The notes beneath the pieces are model-generated. The model did not search any database, was not told where the DNA came from, and saw nothing but the letters and a program-made list of their open reading frames with translations. Below, one piece after another: positions 8,952-17,391 of a stretch of 64,000 nt of DNA (position 1 is the stretch's first letter; every line of letters starts with the position of its first letter). Made by a program: the position numbers and the translations under genes. The stretch covers positions 248,001 through 312,000 of the forward strand of contig NZ_JAUQSW010000005.1 of the NCBI RefSeq assembly GCF_030581075.1. Reading direction: 5' to 3'. Source of the stretch: Hymenobacter cheonanensis (GTDB lineage: Bacteria; Bacteroidota; Bacteroidia; Cytophagales; Hymenobacteraceae).

Positions 8952-10286
8952 CTACACTTCGACTTTCAGCGTGGCGGGCCGCTCGGTTACCTCAAACAGC
9001 TCGCCGTGGGGCACGATGGTAATCTGGCCGTACTCCTGCAGCAGCTGCTTGTAGGCCTCGGCCACCGGGCGCGGCTTGCGGTCGAGGTCGAAGAGGCCGC
9101 AGGCATTCACGGTGCCCTTTTTCTCGGCTAGCCCGGTTTCCCAGTCCACCTGGTCGATGAGCGAGTACCACGTGAAGCCCAGCACCGGCACCCCTTCCTT
9201 ACGCATACGCAGGATATTGACCCACTGCTTCCAGAGCCAGGTGGGCGCCTCCTTGGCGTCAAATACGTTGGTTTCGGTGTGCATCACCGGCTTCTTGTAG
9301 CGCTGGTAGTAGTCGTGGGTGATGGTGTACCACCCTAGCACGTCCATGCTGGTGCAAATTTCCCCGTTGGGCAGCATTATTTTTTCGTTGCGGCCGTAGT
9401 AGTCGTTGCCCATTACCTGGTAGCCGGGCGGCTCGCCGGCCATAAACCAATCGTATTCCTGGCGAGTCATACCATTGTCGTACAAGTAATTAAGTACCTG
9501 GCCGTCGGGCTGGTGCGCATAGAGCAAGTCGAGCGCCGCAAAGCGCAGCTTGTTGTCCAGCTGTACTTCGGGGGTGTGCTCGGCGCGTAGCTCGTGGGTA
9601 AATTCGGCCGACTCGCTTTGCACAATCACGCAGTCGGGGCGGTGCTTGGCAATCTTCTGGGTACCCATGATGCTAGCCGCCACCGTGTGCTTGAGGGCGG
9701 TTACGAACCCCTTGTCAGTCTTCAGCTGCTCGTTCCAGAGGCCGTCTTTGGCGCTCGATTTGGCCGTGACGTAAATCTCATTCACCGGCGTGTAGTAGCG
9801 CACCCAGGGGTAACGCTTGGCTACCTCTTCGCAGTAGGCGGCGAAATGCACCGGCAGTTCGGGGTTCTGGAAATTGCCCAGCCAGTCGGGCACCCCAAAG
9901 TGCATTAGGTCCAGAATGGGCGTAATGCCCAGGCGCTGCATCTCGGCCATGGCCAGGTCGGCAAACTCCCAGTCGTATTTATCAGCGCTGAGCTGAATGT
10001 TGTAGTAGGGCAGGCCGTAGCGCAACACCTTCAGGCCCATGCCTTTCACTAGGCCCAGGTCTTCCTTGTAGCGGTTGTAGTGGTCGCACTCGGCCAGCAG
10101 GTCGCGGCGGGTTTTGCCGTGGTCGATGGTGGGGTAGCTGCACTCGATGCCGGTGGCAAACATAAAGTTGTTGGGCAGCCCCGTGGGCAGGCCGTTGCCG
10201 TTGTGCCCGCGGGCGCCCCCAAACTCATCACCCTCGTAGTTGCCGCTGCCGAAATGCTGCTTTATCTCGGTGAGAAAGGATTTCAT
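8952..10286 (-). CDS. Glycoside hydrolase family 1-like beta-glycosidase
   Basis: 444 residues from ATG 10286 (MKSFLTEIKQHFG); a longer reading from 10352 adds residues with no domain match. It has the TIM-barrel pattern of GH1: LRYGLPYYNIQ, LDLMHFGVPDWLG, YYTPVNEIYV (acid/base Glu near 165; the usual NEP reads NEI) and MHTETNVFD (nucleophile Glu near 336; usual ENG reads ETN), then WYSLIDQVDWETG and GLFDLDRKPRP. The substitutions around both catalytic Glu residues put it in a divergent GH1 branch; the substrate is unknown. There is no signal peptide, so it is probably cytoplasmic. It lies 93 bp after the GMC oxidoreductase on the same strand, suggesting linked sugar metabolism. Confidence 0.87.
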   Translation of the reverse strand: MKSFLTEIKQHFGSGNYEGDEFGGARGHNGNGLPTGLPNNFMFATGIECSYPTIDHGKTRRDLLAECDHYNRYKEDLGLVKGMGLKVLRYGLPYYNIQLSADKYDWEFADLAMAEMQRLGITPILDLMHFGVPDWLGNFQNPELPVHFAAYCEEVAKRYPWVRYYTPVNEIYVTAKSSAKDGLWNEQLKTDKGFVTALKHTVAASIMGTQKIAKHRPDCVIVQSESAEFTHELRAEHTPEVQLDNKLRFAALDLLYAHQPDGQVLNYLYDNGMTRQEYDWFMAGEPPGYQVMGNDYYGRNEKIMLPNGEICTSMDVLGWYTITHDYYQRYKKPVMHTETNVFDAKEAPTWLWKQWVNILRMRKEGVPVLGFTWYSLIDQVDWETGLAEKKGTVNACGLFDLDRKPRPVAEAYKQLLQEYGQITIVPHGELFEVTERPATLKVEV

Positions 10287-10379
10287 AAATAAGTAGTTAA
10301 CAAGGAGAAGCGAACAATGAGCCGGTAAAAAATGAGAGGCTGGCCCACTCACTGTTCACTGCGCATAGTCGACTAATAT

Positions 10380-12068
10380 TTAAGCGTCGCGCCGCCGCTC
10401 CTTCGCCAGAAACTGGTCGGCGGTGCGCAGGCTTAGGGCCATAATGGTAAGGGCCGGATTAACACTCAAGGCGCTCGGAAACACCGAGTTGTCGCAGATG
10501 TATAGGTTGGGCACGTCGAAGGCCCGGCCGTTGCGGTCTACCACGGCATCGTCGCCGCTCAGGCCCATGCGGGCCGTGCCAATAACGTGGGCATAGCGCT
10601 GAAACGACCAGATGTCGGTAGCCCCAGCGGCCTCCCAGATGGCGCGCATTGTTTTGTCGGCGTGCGCGTTCATGCGGTGCTCGTTTTCCTGAGCCGTGAA
10701 GTGCAGGCGCGGCTTGGGCAGCTGGCGGGCGTCCTGCTCATCGCTCAGCTCCAGGTAGTTATCGGCGTGGGGTAGGCAGTCACCCAGGATGTTGATGCCC
10801 GCAATGTGGTTGAATTGCCGCAGGTAGTCGCGCAGCGGCTGGCCCCACATCTTGCGGCCGCGCGCCACCTGGCCCGCAAATGTAACCGGCATTACACCAA
10901 TGCTTTGCAGCAGGTAGCCGCCCGCAAAATCGGCATCCTTAGGCCGGTGGGTATCCTGCGAGATAAGGCCGCCGGGAATGCCTTTAGTGGGGCGCACCTC
11001 ATCGGCAAAAGTGCCCCACACCTGCAGGCCAGGATGGGCCATCAGGTTGCGGCCCACCTGGCCACTGGTGAGGGCTAGCTCGTTGAGCAGCAGCAGGCGC
11101 GGCGTCTCAACCGAGCCCCCGCACAAGAACAGGTTGCGGCAGGCTAGCCGGTGCGTTTGGCCATTCTGGGTGTACACCACGGCCGAAATGTGGCCCTGGC
11201 CATTGCGCTCAATCTCGGTCACGAAGCTGTTGGGCCGAATCTCGGCGCCATACTTCACGGCTAGCGGAATATAAGTAACGTCCATGCTCGACTTGGCGCC
11301 GTTGGAGCAGCCTGCCTGGCAAAAGCCACGGTTGGTGCAGGCCTCGCGCCAACCCAGCCCTTCCTGGTAGTAGCGGGCCGAAAGCGCCGCATTAGCTGCC
11401 GGGGCCGTCTTGATGCCAAGTTTTTCGGCGCCGCGCACCATCAGCTGGGCGGCACTATTGAGTGGCAGCGGGGCTAGCGCGTAGCCCTTGGGGCGGGCGG
11501 GGCCCCAGGGATAAGGCGTGGGGCCCGAAATACCCAGAAACTGTTCTACCTCTTCAAAATAAGGCGCCAGGTCGTCGTAGGTCAGCGGCCAGTCTTCGCC
11601 CTGGCCAAAGTCGCGCTTCACGTGCAGGTCGTCGGGCAGAGGACGGGGTGTGTAGGCAGTGTAGTGCAGCGTGGAGCCGCCCACGCCGGTGCCCGAGTTG
11701 TTTTTGCCCATTGCCAGCGGGTCGCCGCCGGCGGCCAGGCGCTCATCATTCCAAAACAGAAAGTCCTGCGCTTTTTCGTCGGTGGCAAAGTCGGTTTCGG
11801 GGTTGTGCCAGGGGCCGGCCTCTAGGGCCACCACGCGCAGGCCGGCCTGCGCTAGCCGGGCCAGCAGCGGCGCGCCCCCCGCACCCAGCCCAATCACAAT
11901 GCAATCGACCACTTCGGTGGTAGCAGGCAGTGGCAGTGGCTGCTCCTGCGGAATATCGGCGGCGGCTAGGGTATCGTTTTCGGCCAGCAGCTCGCGTAGC
12001 AGCGGGTCTTGGATAGCGGGCTCGGTCGGGCTGATAATGCCTTCCTCGGCGATTTCTTCGTCGGGCAT
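10380..12068 (-). CDS. GMC family oxidoreductase (gluconate/sugar-alcohol dehydrogenase large subunit type)
   Basis: 562 residues from ATG 12068. The Rossmann FAD motif VIGLGAGGAPLLARLAQAG lies near residues 57-75 and is followed by LEAGP. The second GMC signature region is seen at NNSGTGVGGSTLHYT, and the C-terminal substrate-binding part has the active-site HVIGTARMG and the closing FAD contact NPALTIMALSLRTAD. ACTNRGFCQAGCSNGAK holds a Cys cluster like those in flavin subunits of gluconate and alcohol dehydrogenases. No signal peptide. It is paired with the subunit-3-like gene 93 bp upstream. A cytochrome c subunit is not encoded next to it, so the electron acceptor is unclear. Confidence 0.9.
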   Translation of the reverse strand: MPDEEIAEEGIISPTEPAIQDPLLRELLAENDTLAAADIPQEQPLPLPATTEVVDCIVIGLGAGGAPLLARLAQAGLRVVALEAGPWHNPETDFATDEKAQDFLFWNDERLAAGGDPLAMGKNNSGTGVGGSTLHYTAYTPRPLPDDLHVKRDFGQGEDWPLTYDDLAPYFEEVEQFLGISGPTPYPWGPARPKGYALAPLPLNSAAQLMVRGAEKLGIKTAPAANAALSARYYQEGLGWREACTNRGFCQAGCSNGAKSSMDVTYIPLAVKYGAEIRPNSFVTEIERNGQGHISAVVYTQNGQTHRLACRNLFLCGGSVETPRLLLLNELALTSGQVGRNLMAHPGLQVWGTFADEVRPTKGIPGGLISQDTHRPKDADFAGGYLLQSIGVMPVTFAGQVARGRKMWGQPLRDYLRQFNHIAGINILGDCLPHADNYLELSDEQDARQLPKPRLHFTAQENEHRMNAHADKTMRAIWEAAGATDIWSFQRYAHVIGTARMGLSGDDAVVDRNGRAFDVPNLYICDNSVFPSALSVNPALTIMALSLRTADQFLAKERRRDA

Positions 12069-12161
12069 ACTGGTAGGATAACTTTTAGCTTGCCACTGTC
12101 AGGCCGGTAGCTAAAATACTGTTAATAATTAATTTAACTATTCGGCAAGCTGAAGCTTGCC

Positions 12162-12731
12162 CTACACCTCGCGGGCTTCCTTTTCGTTGAGTCCGATTTT
12201 GGTCCAGGCCGGCAGGTCGGCGTAGCCTACGTAGCCAATTTCGTCCTGTGCCCAGGGGTGGGCATAGTAGGTTTCGGTTAGCTCGGCCAGCAATTCTTCA
12301 AAAAAGCGGCCGGCGGGCAGGGTTTGCCAGGTGGCGCCGGGCGGGTTGCCGCTGGCCAGGGCCCCTAGCACTTCGTCTTGCTGATTGGCGGCAAGCTGCT
12401 CAAAATCAGCTTTAAATAAGCTGTGCGCAATTTCCTGCACGCCGCCCAGGCCCAGGCGATAGGCCTCGCGGTCGGGGGGCAGGGCATCGTAGCGCCAGCC
12501 ATCGGCGCGGCCTTCGGCCAGGCGCTGGTCTACGGCCGGGGCTAGCGGAATGGGCACGGGCCGCTCGGGCTGCGGCAGTAGCCGCGCCGCTACGGCTTCG
12601 AGCAGCCGGTAAGCTTCGGGCGCCAAAAACTGTGGGGTGTACGCTGCGCCCGTAGCAGCCAGGCGTTGGGTGAGGGCGGCGCGGGTAGCCGCCGAAACGT
12701 GCGCCGTGGGGAGCAATTCCTGAGAAGACAT
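12162..12731 (-). CDS. Gluconate 2-dehydrogenase subunit 3 family protein
   Basis: 189 residues from ATG 12731; an in-frame ATG at 12755 lies inside a hairpin. It matches the small subunit of membrane sugar dehydrogenases: a helical domain with LEAVAARLLPQPERP, a middle AYRLGLGGVQEIAHSLF and the end WAQDEIGYVGYADLPAW. Family members usually start with a Tat signal that carries the flavin subunit out of the cell; none is seen here, so this pair may act inside the cell. It precedes the GMC gene, which it should stabilise or export. An SDR gene lies upstream, separated by a hairpin followed by a T-run that touches this start codon. Confidence 0.85.
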   Translation of the reverse strand: MSSQELLPTAHVSAATRAALTQRLAATGAAYTPQFLAPEAYRLLEAVAARLLPQPERPVPIPLAPAVDQRLAEGRADGWRYDALPPDREAYRLGLGGVQEIAHSLFKADFEQLAANQQDEVLGALASGNPPGATWQTLPAGRFFEELLAELTETYYAHPWAQDEIGYVGYADLPAWTKIGLNEKEAREV

Positions 12732-12734
12732 GCC

Positions 12735-12794
12735 AAAAAAATCAGGTTGAAGCAATGCTGCGGCCTGGTGGCGCTTCAGAATTGCTTCAACCTG
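12735..12794 (-). terminator. Hairpin plus T-run abutting the subunit 3 start codon
   Basis: CAGGTTGAAGCAAT (12743-12756) pairs perfectly with ATTGCTTCAACCTG (12781-12794) around a 24-nt loop. Read on the minus strand it is followed by ATTTTTTTGGC and then the ATG at 12731. It looks like a rho-independent terminator for the SDR gene, or an attenuator for the genes below it. Confidence 0.65.
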
Positions 12795-12838
12795 AACGGC
12801 AAAATCGGCCAGAAGTTTAGCAGTTTTCAGAAGTTTAC

Positions 12839-13738
12839 TTATTCGTCGCTGCTCAGCTTGCCGCCCGTCACGTGCACCAGCGCGCCGGTCATAAATGAGC
12901 CGTCCTGCGAGGCCAGCAGCACGTAGGCCGGGGCTAGCTCCTCGGGTTGGCCGGGGCGCTTAAGGGCCACTTCGTGCCCAAATTTTTCAATTTCATTCAT
13001 TGGCATGGTGCCCGGAATGTTAGGCGTCCACACCGGCCCCGGCACCACGCAGTTCACCCGAATGTTGCGCTCGCCCAAGTACAGCGCCAGCGACTTGGTG
13101 AGGGCGTGAATGCCCGCCTTGGTACAGGCATAATCCACCAAGATTGGGATGCCCACAATGCCCACGATACTGCCCGTGTTAATGATGCAGTCGCCGCTTT
13201 GCAGGTGCGGAATGGCGGCCTGCGCCATCCACATGTAGCCCATAATGTTGGTGTCGAAAGCCCGGCGAATCTGGGCTTCCGGAATGTCCTCAAACTTCTC
13301 CTGGGCCATCTGAAAGGCCGCGTTGTTGACCAGAATATTCAGGCCGCCTAGCTCCTGGCGCACCAGGCGCACGGCCTGGAAGGCCTGCTCGCGGTCGCGC
13401 ACATCAAGTTGCAGCACCTGGCACTTGCGGCCTTCCTGCTCTACGAGGTGCTTGGTTTCCTGGGCATCCACCTGGTTTTCGTTGAAAAGGATTGCCACAT
13501 CGGCGCCCTCCTTGGCAAACGCCACGGCCACGGCCCGGCCAATACCCGAGTCGGCCCCGGTGATAAGGGCAATTTTTCCCTCCAGCTTGCCGGCGGCGCG
13601 GTAGGCAGCCAAGCTGCTTTGGGGCTGAAACTTCATGTCGGCCTGCTTGGCCGGGTAAGGCAGTTTTTGGGCGTGCTCCTTCATGTCCTTGGCGGTGGGG
13701 CGCTTGGGCGGGGCAGCAGGCTTGGTGCGGGTAGGCAT
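12839..13738 (-). CDS. SDR family NAD(P)-dependent oxidoreductase (YhdF/glucose-dehydrogenase-like)
   Basis: 299 residues. An unusual basic, Pro-rich N-terminal tail of about 50 residues, typical of the YhdF/YghA-like SDR branch, precedes the Rossmann motif ITGADSGIGRAVAVAF. NNAA, the catalytic Ser in INTGSIVGIVG and the YACTK pair (Tyr and Lys) are intact. The C-terminal GALVHVTGGKLSSDE fits classical SDRs. Substrate unknown; neighbouring sugar-oxidation genes suggest a sugar or aldehyde. First gene of the minus-strand run that continues with subunit 3, GMC and GH1 genes. Confidence 0.92.
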   Translation of the reverse strand: MPTRTKPAAPPKRPTAKDMKEHAQKLPYPAKQADMKFQPQSSLAAYRAAGKLEGKIALITGADSGIGRAVAVAFAKEGADVAILFNENQVDAQETKHLVEQEGRKCQVLQLDVRDREQAFQAVRLVRQELGGLNILVNNAAFQMAQEKFEDIPEAQIRRAFDTNIMGYMWMAQAAIPHLQSGDCIINTGSIVGIVGIPILVDYACTKAGIHALTKSLALYLGERNIRVNCVVPGPVWTPNIPGTMPMNEIEKFGHEVALKRPGQPEELAPAYVLLASQDGSFMTGALVHVTGGKLSSDE

Positions 13739-13996
13739 AGTAGAAAAGGCTAAAAGGGAATGGTCAGCTTACGTAAAACCGCGCGGCACGGCTAGCCGGC
13801 CATCTTGCCCCATTTACCCCGCTGACCCGGCCAATTGGGAGCATCACGGGCTGCGGCCAAGTAGTATAAAACCGGGTCCGGTATAGGTGGCTGAATCATA
13901 ATTTATCGATGTGATAAGTCTGCAAATGAGGCTTTGCTGGTATTTTGCGACGGTTTACGCGGTTAGTGAAGTGCGTTCCCGGTAGAGTTAAACTTT

Positions 13997-15502
13997 ATGA
14001 AAAAATTATTACTTTTCCTTGCGCTACTTACGTTTGCCAACCGCTGTGCATACGCGGTGCCTGGCTACCCAGCTCCTGGCGACCCGCCCCGCCTTAATGG
14101 CCAATGGCAGGGGCCATTGCAGGTGCCGGGCGGCACGCTCACGCTGCTTATCACCATTGTGCCGCTTAGCAACGGCACCTACTACGCCGCCCTCGATGTG
14201 CCGCAGCAGCGCATCAACCGCATGCCCGTGGAGGTAGAGCTGAAAGACGATAACCTGGTGCTGCGCGTGGAGCAGGCCGGCAGTCATTTTGAAGGTAAAG
14301 TGCTGGCCGGCGGCGATAAGCTGGTAGGCACCTGGCAGCAGCCCGGCCTCAAAACCGCGCTGACCCTGGCGCGCGGCACGGCCCCGGCCGCCGCCCAGGC
14401 CACCAAAAAGCTCCGCCTCACGCCGCCCTATCGCGAGTCGGAAGTGACGTTCTACAACCCCGTGGCGAAGAGTAAGCTCAGCGGCACGCTCACCATCCCG
14501 AGCGGCGAGGGGCCGTTTGCGGCCGTGGCCCTGGTGTCTGACTCGGGGCCGCAGGACCGCGACGCCGACTGGCAGGGCTACCGCCTGTTTGGCATGCTCG
14601 CCGATTACCTCACCCGGCACGGCATTGCCGTGCTGCGCTACGACGACCGGGGCGTGGGCAAGTCGGGCGGCGATTTCACCCGCGCTACCACCGCCGACTT
14701 CGTGACCGATGCCCGTGCGGCGCTCACCTTTCTGCGCGACCAGCCGCTCATTGCTCCGCAGCAGGTAGGCCTGCTCGGCCACGGCGAGGGCGGCAACGTG
14801 GCCCTGCTAGCCGCCGCCGAGCCGCTCGAGGCACCGGCCTTCGTGGTGGCGCTGGCCGCCTCCGGGCAGCCGGGGCGCGATGTGCTGCGCCGCCAGCAGG
14901 GCGAGATTATGCGCCTCATCGGGGCCGACGGCGCGCAGGTGAAAGCCGCCCAGGGCTTGTTTGACCGCTTGGTCGAAACCGTGCGCCAAACGCCCAACAC
15001 GGCCGCCGCCCGGGCCAAAATCATTACGCTGCTGCGCAGCAGCAATACCGCCCTCGACGAGCCCATGGCCCGCGCCCGGGCCGCGCAGCTTACCTCGCCC
15101 TGGTCGCGCTACTTCTTCGACTTCGACCCTACCAACCGCCTGGCACTGGTGCGCTGCCCAGTGCTGCTGCTCAACGGCACGGCCGATTTGCAGGTGGCCG
15201 CCGGCCGCAATATGTCGTTGTTGCAGAAGGGCTTGCGCCAGTCGGGCCAGGCGGTGCAGGCGCACCGGCTAGGGGGCGTCAACCACCTGTTTCAGGATGA
15301 CCCCACCAAGTGGCCCATCGTGGCCGGCGAGCGCCAAGCCGCTTTCTCACCCGAAGGCCTTGAGTACCTGCACGCCTGGCTGCTTGAGCGCGGGCGCCTG
15401 GCCAAGGCTCCCCTGCCCGTGACGGTGCGCCGCCCCGCCCCGCGCCCCAAGGCCCTCACACCACTACGCCCGCGCACCCGCCGGGTGGCCGCCGCCCGCT
15501 AG
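13997..15502 (+). CDS. Secreted alpha/beta-hydrolase-fold protein with Ser nucleophile replaced by Gly
   Basis: 501 residues. A signal peptide (MKKLLLFLALLTFANRCAYA) is followed by an N-terminal lipocalin-like/beta domain (about 25-130) common in Bacteroidota hydrolases, and then an alpha/beta-hydrolase domain from about 145 (SEVTFYNP, LVSDSGPQDRD, LRYDDRGVGKSGG). The nucleophile elbow, normally GHSEGG, reads GHGEGG with Gly at 263 (codon GGC 14783-14785). The charge-relay Asp (D397, NGTADLQV) and His (H430, GVNHLF) are kept. The C-terminal tail is Arg/Pro-rich. As written it should not form an acyl-enzyme, so it may be a pseudoenzyme, use other chemistry, or contain a sequencing error. Probably periplasmic. 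Single gene. Confidence 0.88.
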   Translation: MKKLLLFLALLTFANRCAYAVPGYPAPGDPPRLNGQWQGPLQVPGGTLTLLITIVPLSNGTYYAALDVPQQRINRMPVEVELKDDNLVLRVEQAGSHFEGKVLAGGDKLVGTWQQPGLKTALTLARGTAPAAAQATKKLRLTPPYRESEVTFYNPVAKSKLSGTLTIPSGEGPFAAVALVSDSGPQDRDADWQGYRLFGMLADYLTRHGIAVLRYDDRGVGKSGGDFTRATTADFVTDARAALTFLRDQPLIAPQQVGLLGHGEGGNVALLAAAEPLEAPAFVVALAASGQPGRDVLRRQQGEIMRLIGADGAQVKAAQGLFDRLVETVRQTPNTAAARAKIITLLRSSNTALDEPMARARAAQLTSPWSRYFFDFDPTNRLALVRCPVLLLNGTADLQVAAGRNMSLLQKGLRQSGQAVQAHRLGGVNHLFQDDPTKWPIVAGERQAAFSPEGLEYLHAWLLERGRLAKAPLPVTVRRPAPRPKALTPLRPRTRRVAAAR

Positions 15503-15517
15503 CCTCGTATAGCTGGC

Positions 15518-16234
15518 CTACCAGGGCAGGTGTCCATCGTTGTGAAAGTAGCCGCCGGTGGGGCCATCGGCGGGCAGCAGGGCTAGCCGCACGGCCGTTT
15601 TGGCACCTTCAGCTACGCTCAGGGGCGCGTTGTCGCCGCCTAGGTCGGTTTTAACCCAGCCCGGGTGGGCGGCGTTGACCTTGATGGCGGTATCGGCCAG
15701 GTGCTGGGCCAGCACCACCGTCAGCATGTTCAGCGCTGCCTTCGAGGAGGTATAGCCCGGCGTAGCCCAGCTGCCGCCCTGCCCCTGGCTGATGGCCGTG
15801 AGCGAGCCCAGAATACTGCTCTGGTTGACGATGCGCCCGGCCGGCGCCTGCCGCAGCAGCGGCAGCAGCGCCTGCGTAATGGCGTAGGGCCCAATTACAT
15901 TGGCCTCGTAAGTCTGGCGCAGGGTGTCGGGGCTCACGTCGGGTCCCTGGTCGAGCTGCACGCCGGCATTGTTCACGAGCACATCGAGGCGGCCAAACTG
16001 CGTTTCGAAAAACGTGGGCAGGGTGGCAATTTCCTCGGCGCTCGTTACATCCAGGGTCACGTCGTGCGCGTCAAGGCCCTGGGCGCGCAGCTCGGCGGCG
16101 GGCGCGGCGGCTTTGCCCGCGCGGGCCCCTAGCACTACCGTGAGGCCCTGCTGGCCGAGCTGGCGGGCTATTTCGAGGCCTAGCCCCTTGTTGGCCCCCG
16201 TAATGAGGGCGACTTGTTGCGGGTGTTTTTCCAT
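15518..16234 (-). CDS. SDR family oxidoreductase
   Basis: 238 residues from ATG 16234. Classical SDR: LITGANKGLGLEIARQLG for NADP(H), VNNAGV, VNQSSILGSLTAIS with the catalytic Ser, and the YTSSK Tyr/Lys pair. The end VRLALLPADGPTGGYFHNDGHLPW resembles carbonyl-reductase-like SDRs. It is convergent with the alpha/beta-hydrolase gene 15 bp away. Substrate unknown. Confidence 0.92.
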   Translation of the reverse strand: MEKHPQQVALITGANKGLGLEIARQLGQQGLTVVLGARAGKAAAPAAELRAQGLDAHDVTLDVTSAEEIATLPTFFETQFGRLDVLVNNAGVQLDQGPDVSPDTLRQTYEANVIGPYAITQALLPLLRQAPAGRIVNQSSILGSLTAISQGQGGSWATPGYTSSKAALNMLTVVLAQHLADTAIKVNAAHPGWVKTDLGGDNAPLSVAEGAKTAVRLALLPADGPTGGYFHNDGHLPW

Positions 16235-16282
16235 GCCAGCATAAAGCCGGATGTCCCCGCAAAAGTTAGGGCTAGCCCGGCC

Positions 16283-16735
16283 TCAAAAATTCAGCCCGCA
16301 GTGAAAGCAGTGGTGCGCCCGGCCCTGCAAGGGGTAGCGCCGCAGCCGCGACAGCAGCGCCACAAACCAGTGCGCCGCTCCGGGCTGGGCCGCCGCATCG
16401 GTCGCCACTTCGGCCGAGCCGCACCGGGGGCAGGTGAGGGCATCGGGGGGGCTAGCGGCTGGGTCGGCCTGGCCGCCGCGCACGGCCTGCATCACCACGG
16501 GCGGGCGCAGCACTTCGGCCGCCCGGGCGGCGTCGCGCTGGTACACGTGCAGCCGCACGCCGCCCGCCACCGGGCTATACATGCGGTTGAGCGACACCAG
16601 GTTTTCGTTGGTCAGAAAACACGGAATACCGGCCGCCTCCAGCTGCGTGCGCGCCAAATGCGCCGCCAGCGGCTCGTAGAAAGAGTCGAGCACGATAATA
16701 TTCTCCGACTTGGGCGGCGTAAAATCAGTGGTCAT
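16283..16735 (-). CDS. DUF2007-type signal-transducing domain protein with C-terminal zinc ribbon
   Basis: 150 residues. The N-terminal 70 residues (NIIVLDSFYEPLAAHLARTQLEAAG… then VRLHVYQRDAARAAEVL) match the small DUF2007/PII-like fold found in many Bacteroidota. Residues 100-148 hold two Cys pairs, CPRCGS and CFHCG, which would bind one zinc. No signal peptide. Role unknown; fusion to a zinc ribbon suggests a regulatory or nucleic-acid-binding partner. Confidence 0.75.
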   Translation of the reverse strand: MTTDFTPPKSENIIVLDSFYEPLAAHLARTQLEAAGIPCFLTNENLVSLNRMYSPVAGGVRLHVYQRDAARAAEVLRPPVVMQAVRGGQADPAASPPDALTCPRCGSAEVATDAAAQPGAAHWFVALLSRLRRYPLQGRAHHCFHCGLNF

Positions 16736-16831
16736 AAAAAAGTGTCGGCCAGCTTGCTACCGCAAAGTACCACCATCCCGCATGAAGATTTGGGGCTAGC
16801 GCCGGCGGGCCTGCCTGCTAAACAAAGCTGG

Positions 16832-17365
16832 CTACTTTTTAGTGGCCGCGTGCAGGTCGCGGGCTGTGCGCTTGGCGCGCAGCGCCGTAAACTCGGCCTG
16901 CCACGCCCGGATGCGCAGCTCCTCGCGAGCCGGCAAATCGAGCCGGATGCGGGCTAGCTGCGCGTTCAGGCGACGGTAGGTGTCCTGGGCGTAGTCCCAG
17001 TCGCGGGCCTGCCAGCCGGCCTGGCGCACGCGGGTGGCGCGCAGCAGCTCGCCATAAGCCCCCGCAATGGTAGCCGGGGTGAGGCTGGCCACCTGGTCGG
17101 CGTAGCTGCCGAGCAGCGCCTGGTCCATTATTTTTTGCTTGGAGGTGGCGAGCGGCACCGCCCGGCGCGCGTGGTTGGCCGAGTCGAAGCGGGCCGTTTG
17201 GCGTCCCAGGCGGCGCAGCGTGCGGCCGGTATTGTGGGCAGCCGTGTCCAGCTTGGTCATTTCCTGGCGCACTATTTCCTGGCGCTCACGCGGGGTCGAG
17301 TCGCAGCCGGCCAGCAGCAGGGCCATGCCCAGGCTCAGCCAAGGCATAAGAGAAGCAGTTTTCAT
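16832..17365 (-). CDS. Small predicted lipoprotein, helical, unknown function
   Basis: 177 residues from ATG 17365 (MKTASLMPWL). The lipobox LLAGC places the lipidated Cys at 21. The mature part is charged and almost all helical (QEIVRQEMTKLDTAAHNTG), rich in Arg and Ala, without a family I recognise. Starting at the upstream in-frame ATG (17473) would add Gly/Pro-rich sequence ahead of a good signal peptide, so the shorter start is chosen. Confidence 0.7.
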   Translation of the reverse strand: MKTASLMPWLSLGMALLLAGCDSTPRERQEIVRQEMTKLDTAAHNTGRTLRRLGRQTARFDSANHARRAVPLATSKQKIMDQALLGSYADQVASLTPATIAGAYGELLRATRVRQAGWQARDWDYAQDTYRRLNAQLARIRLDLPAREELRIRAWQAEFTALRAKRTARDLHAATKK

Positions 17366-17391
17366 GGCGCCAACATACGGCTGCGGCCCGC

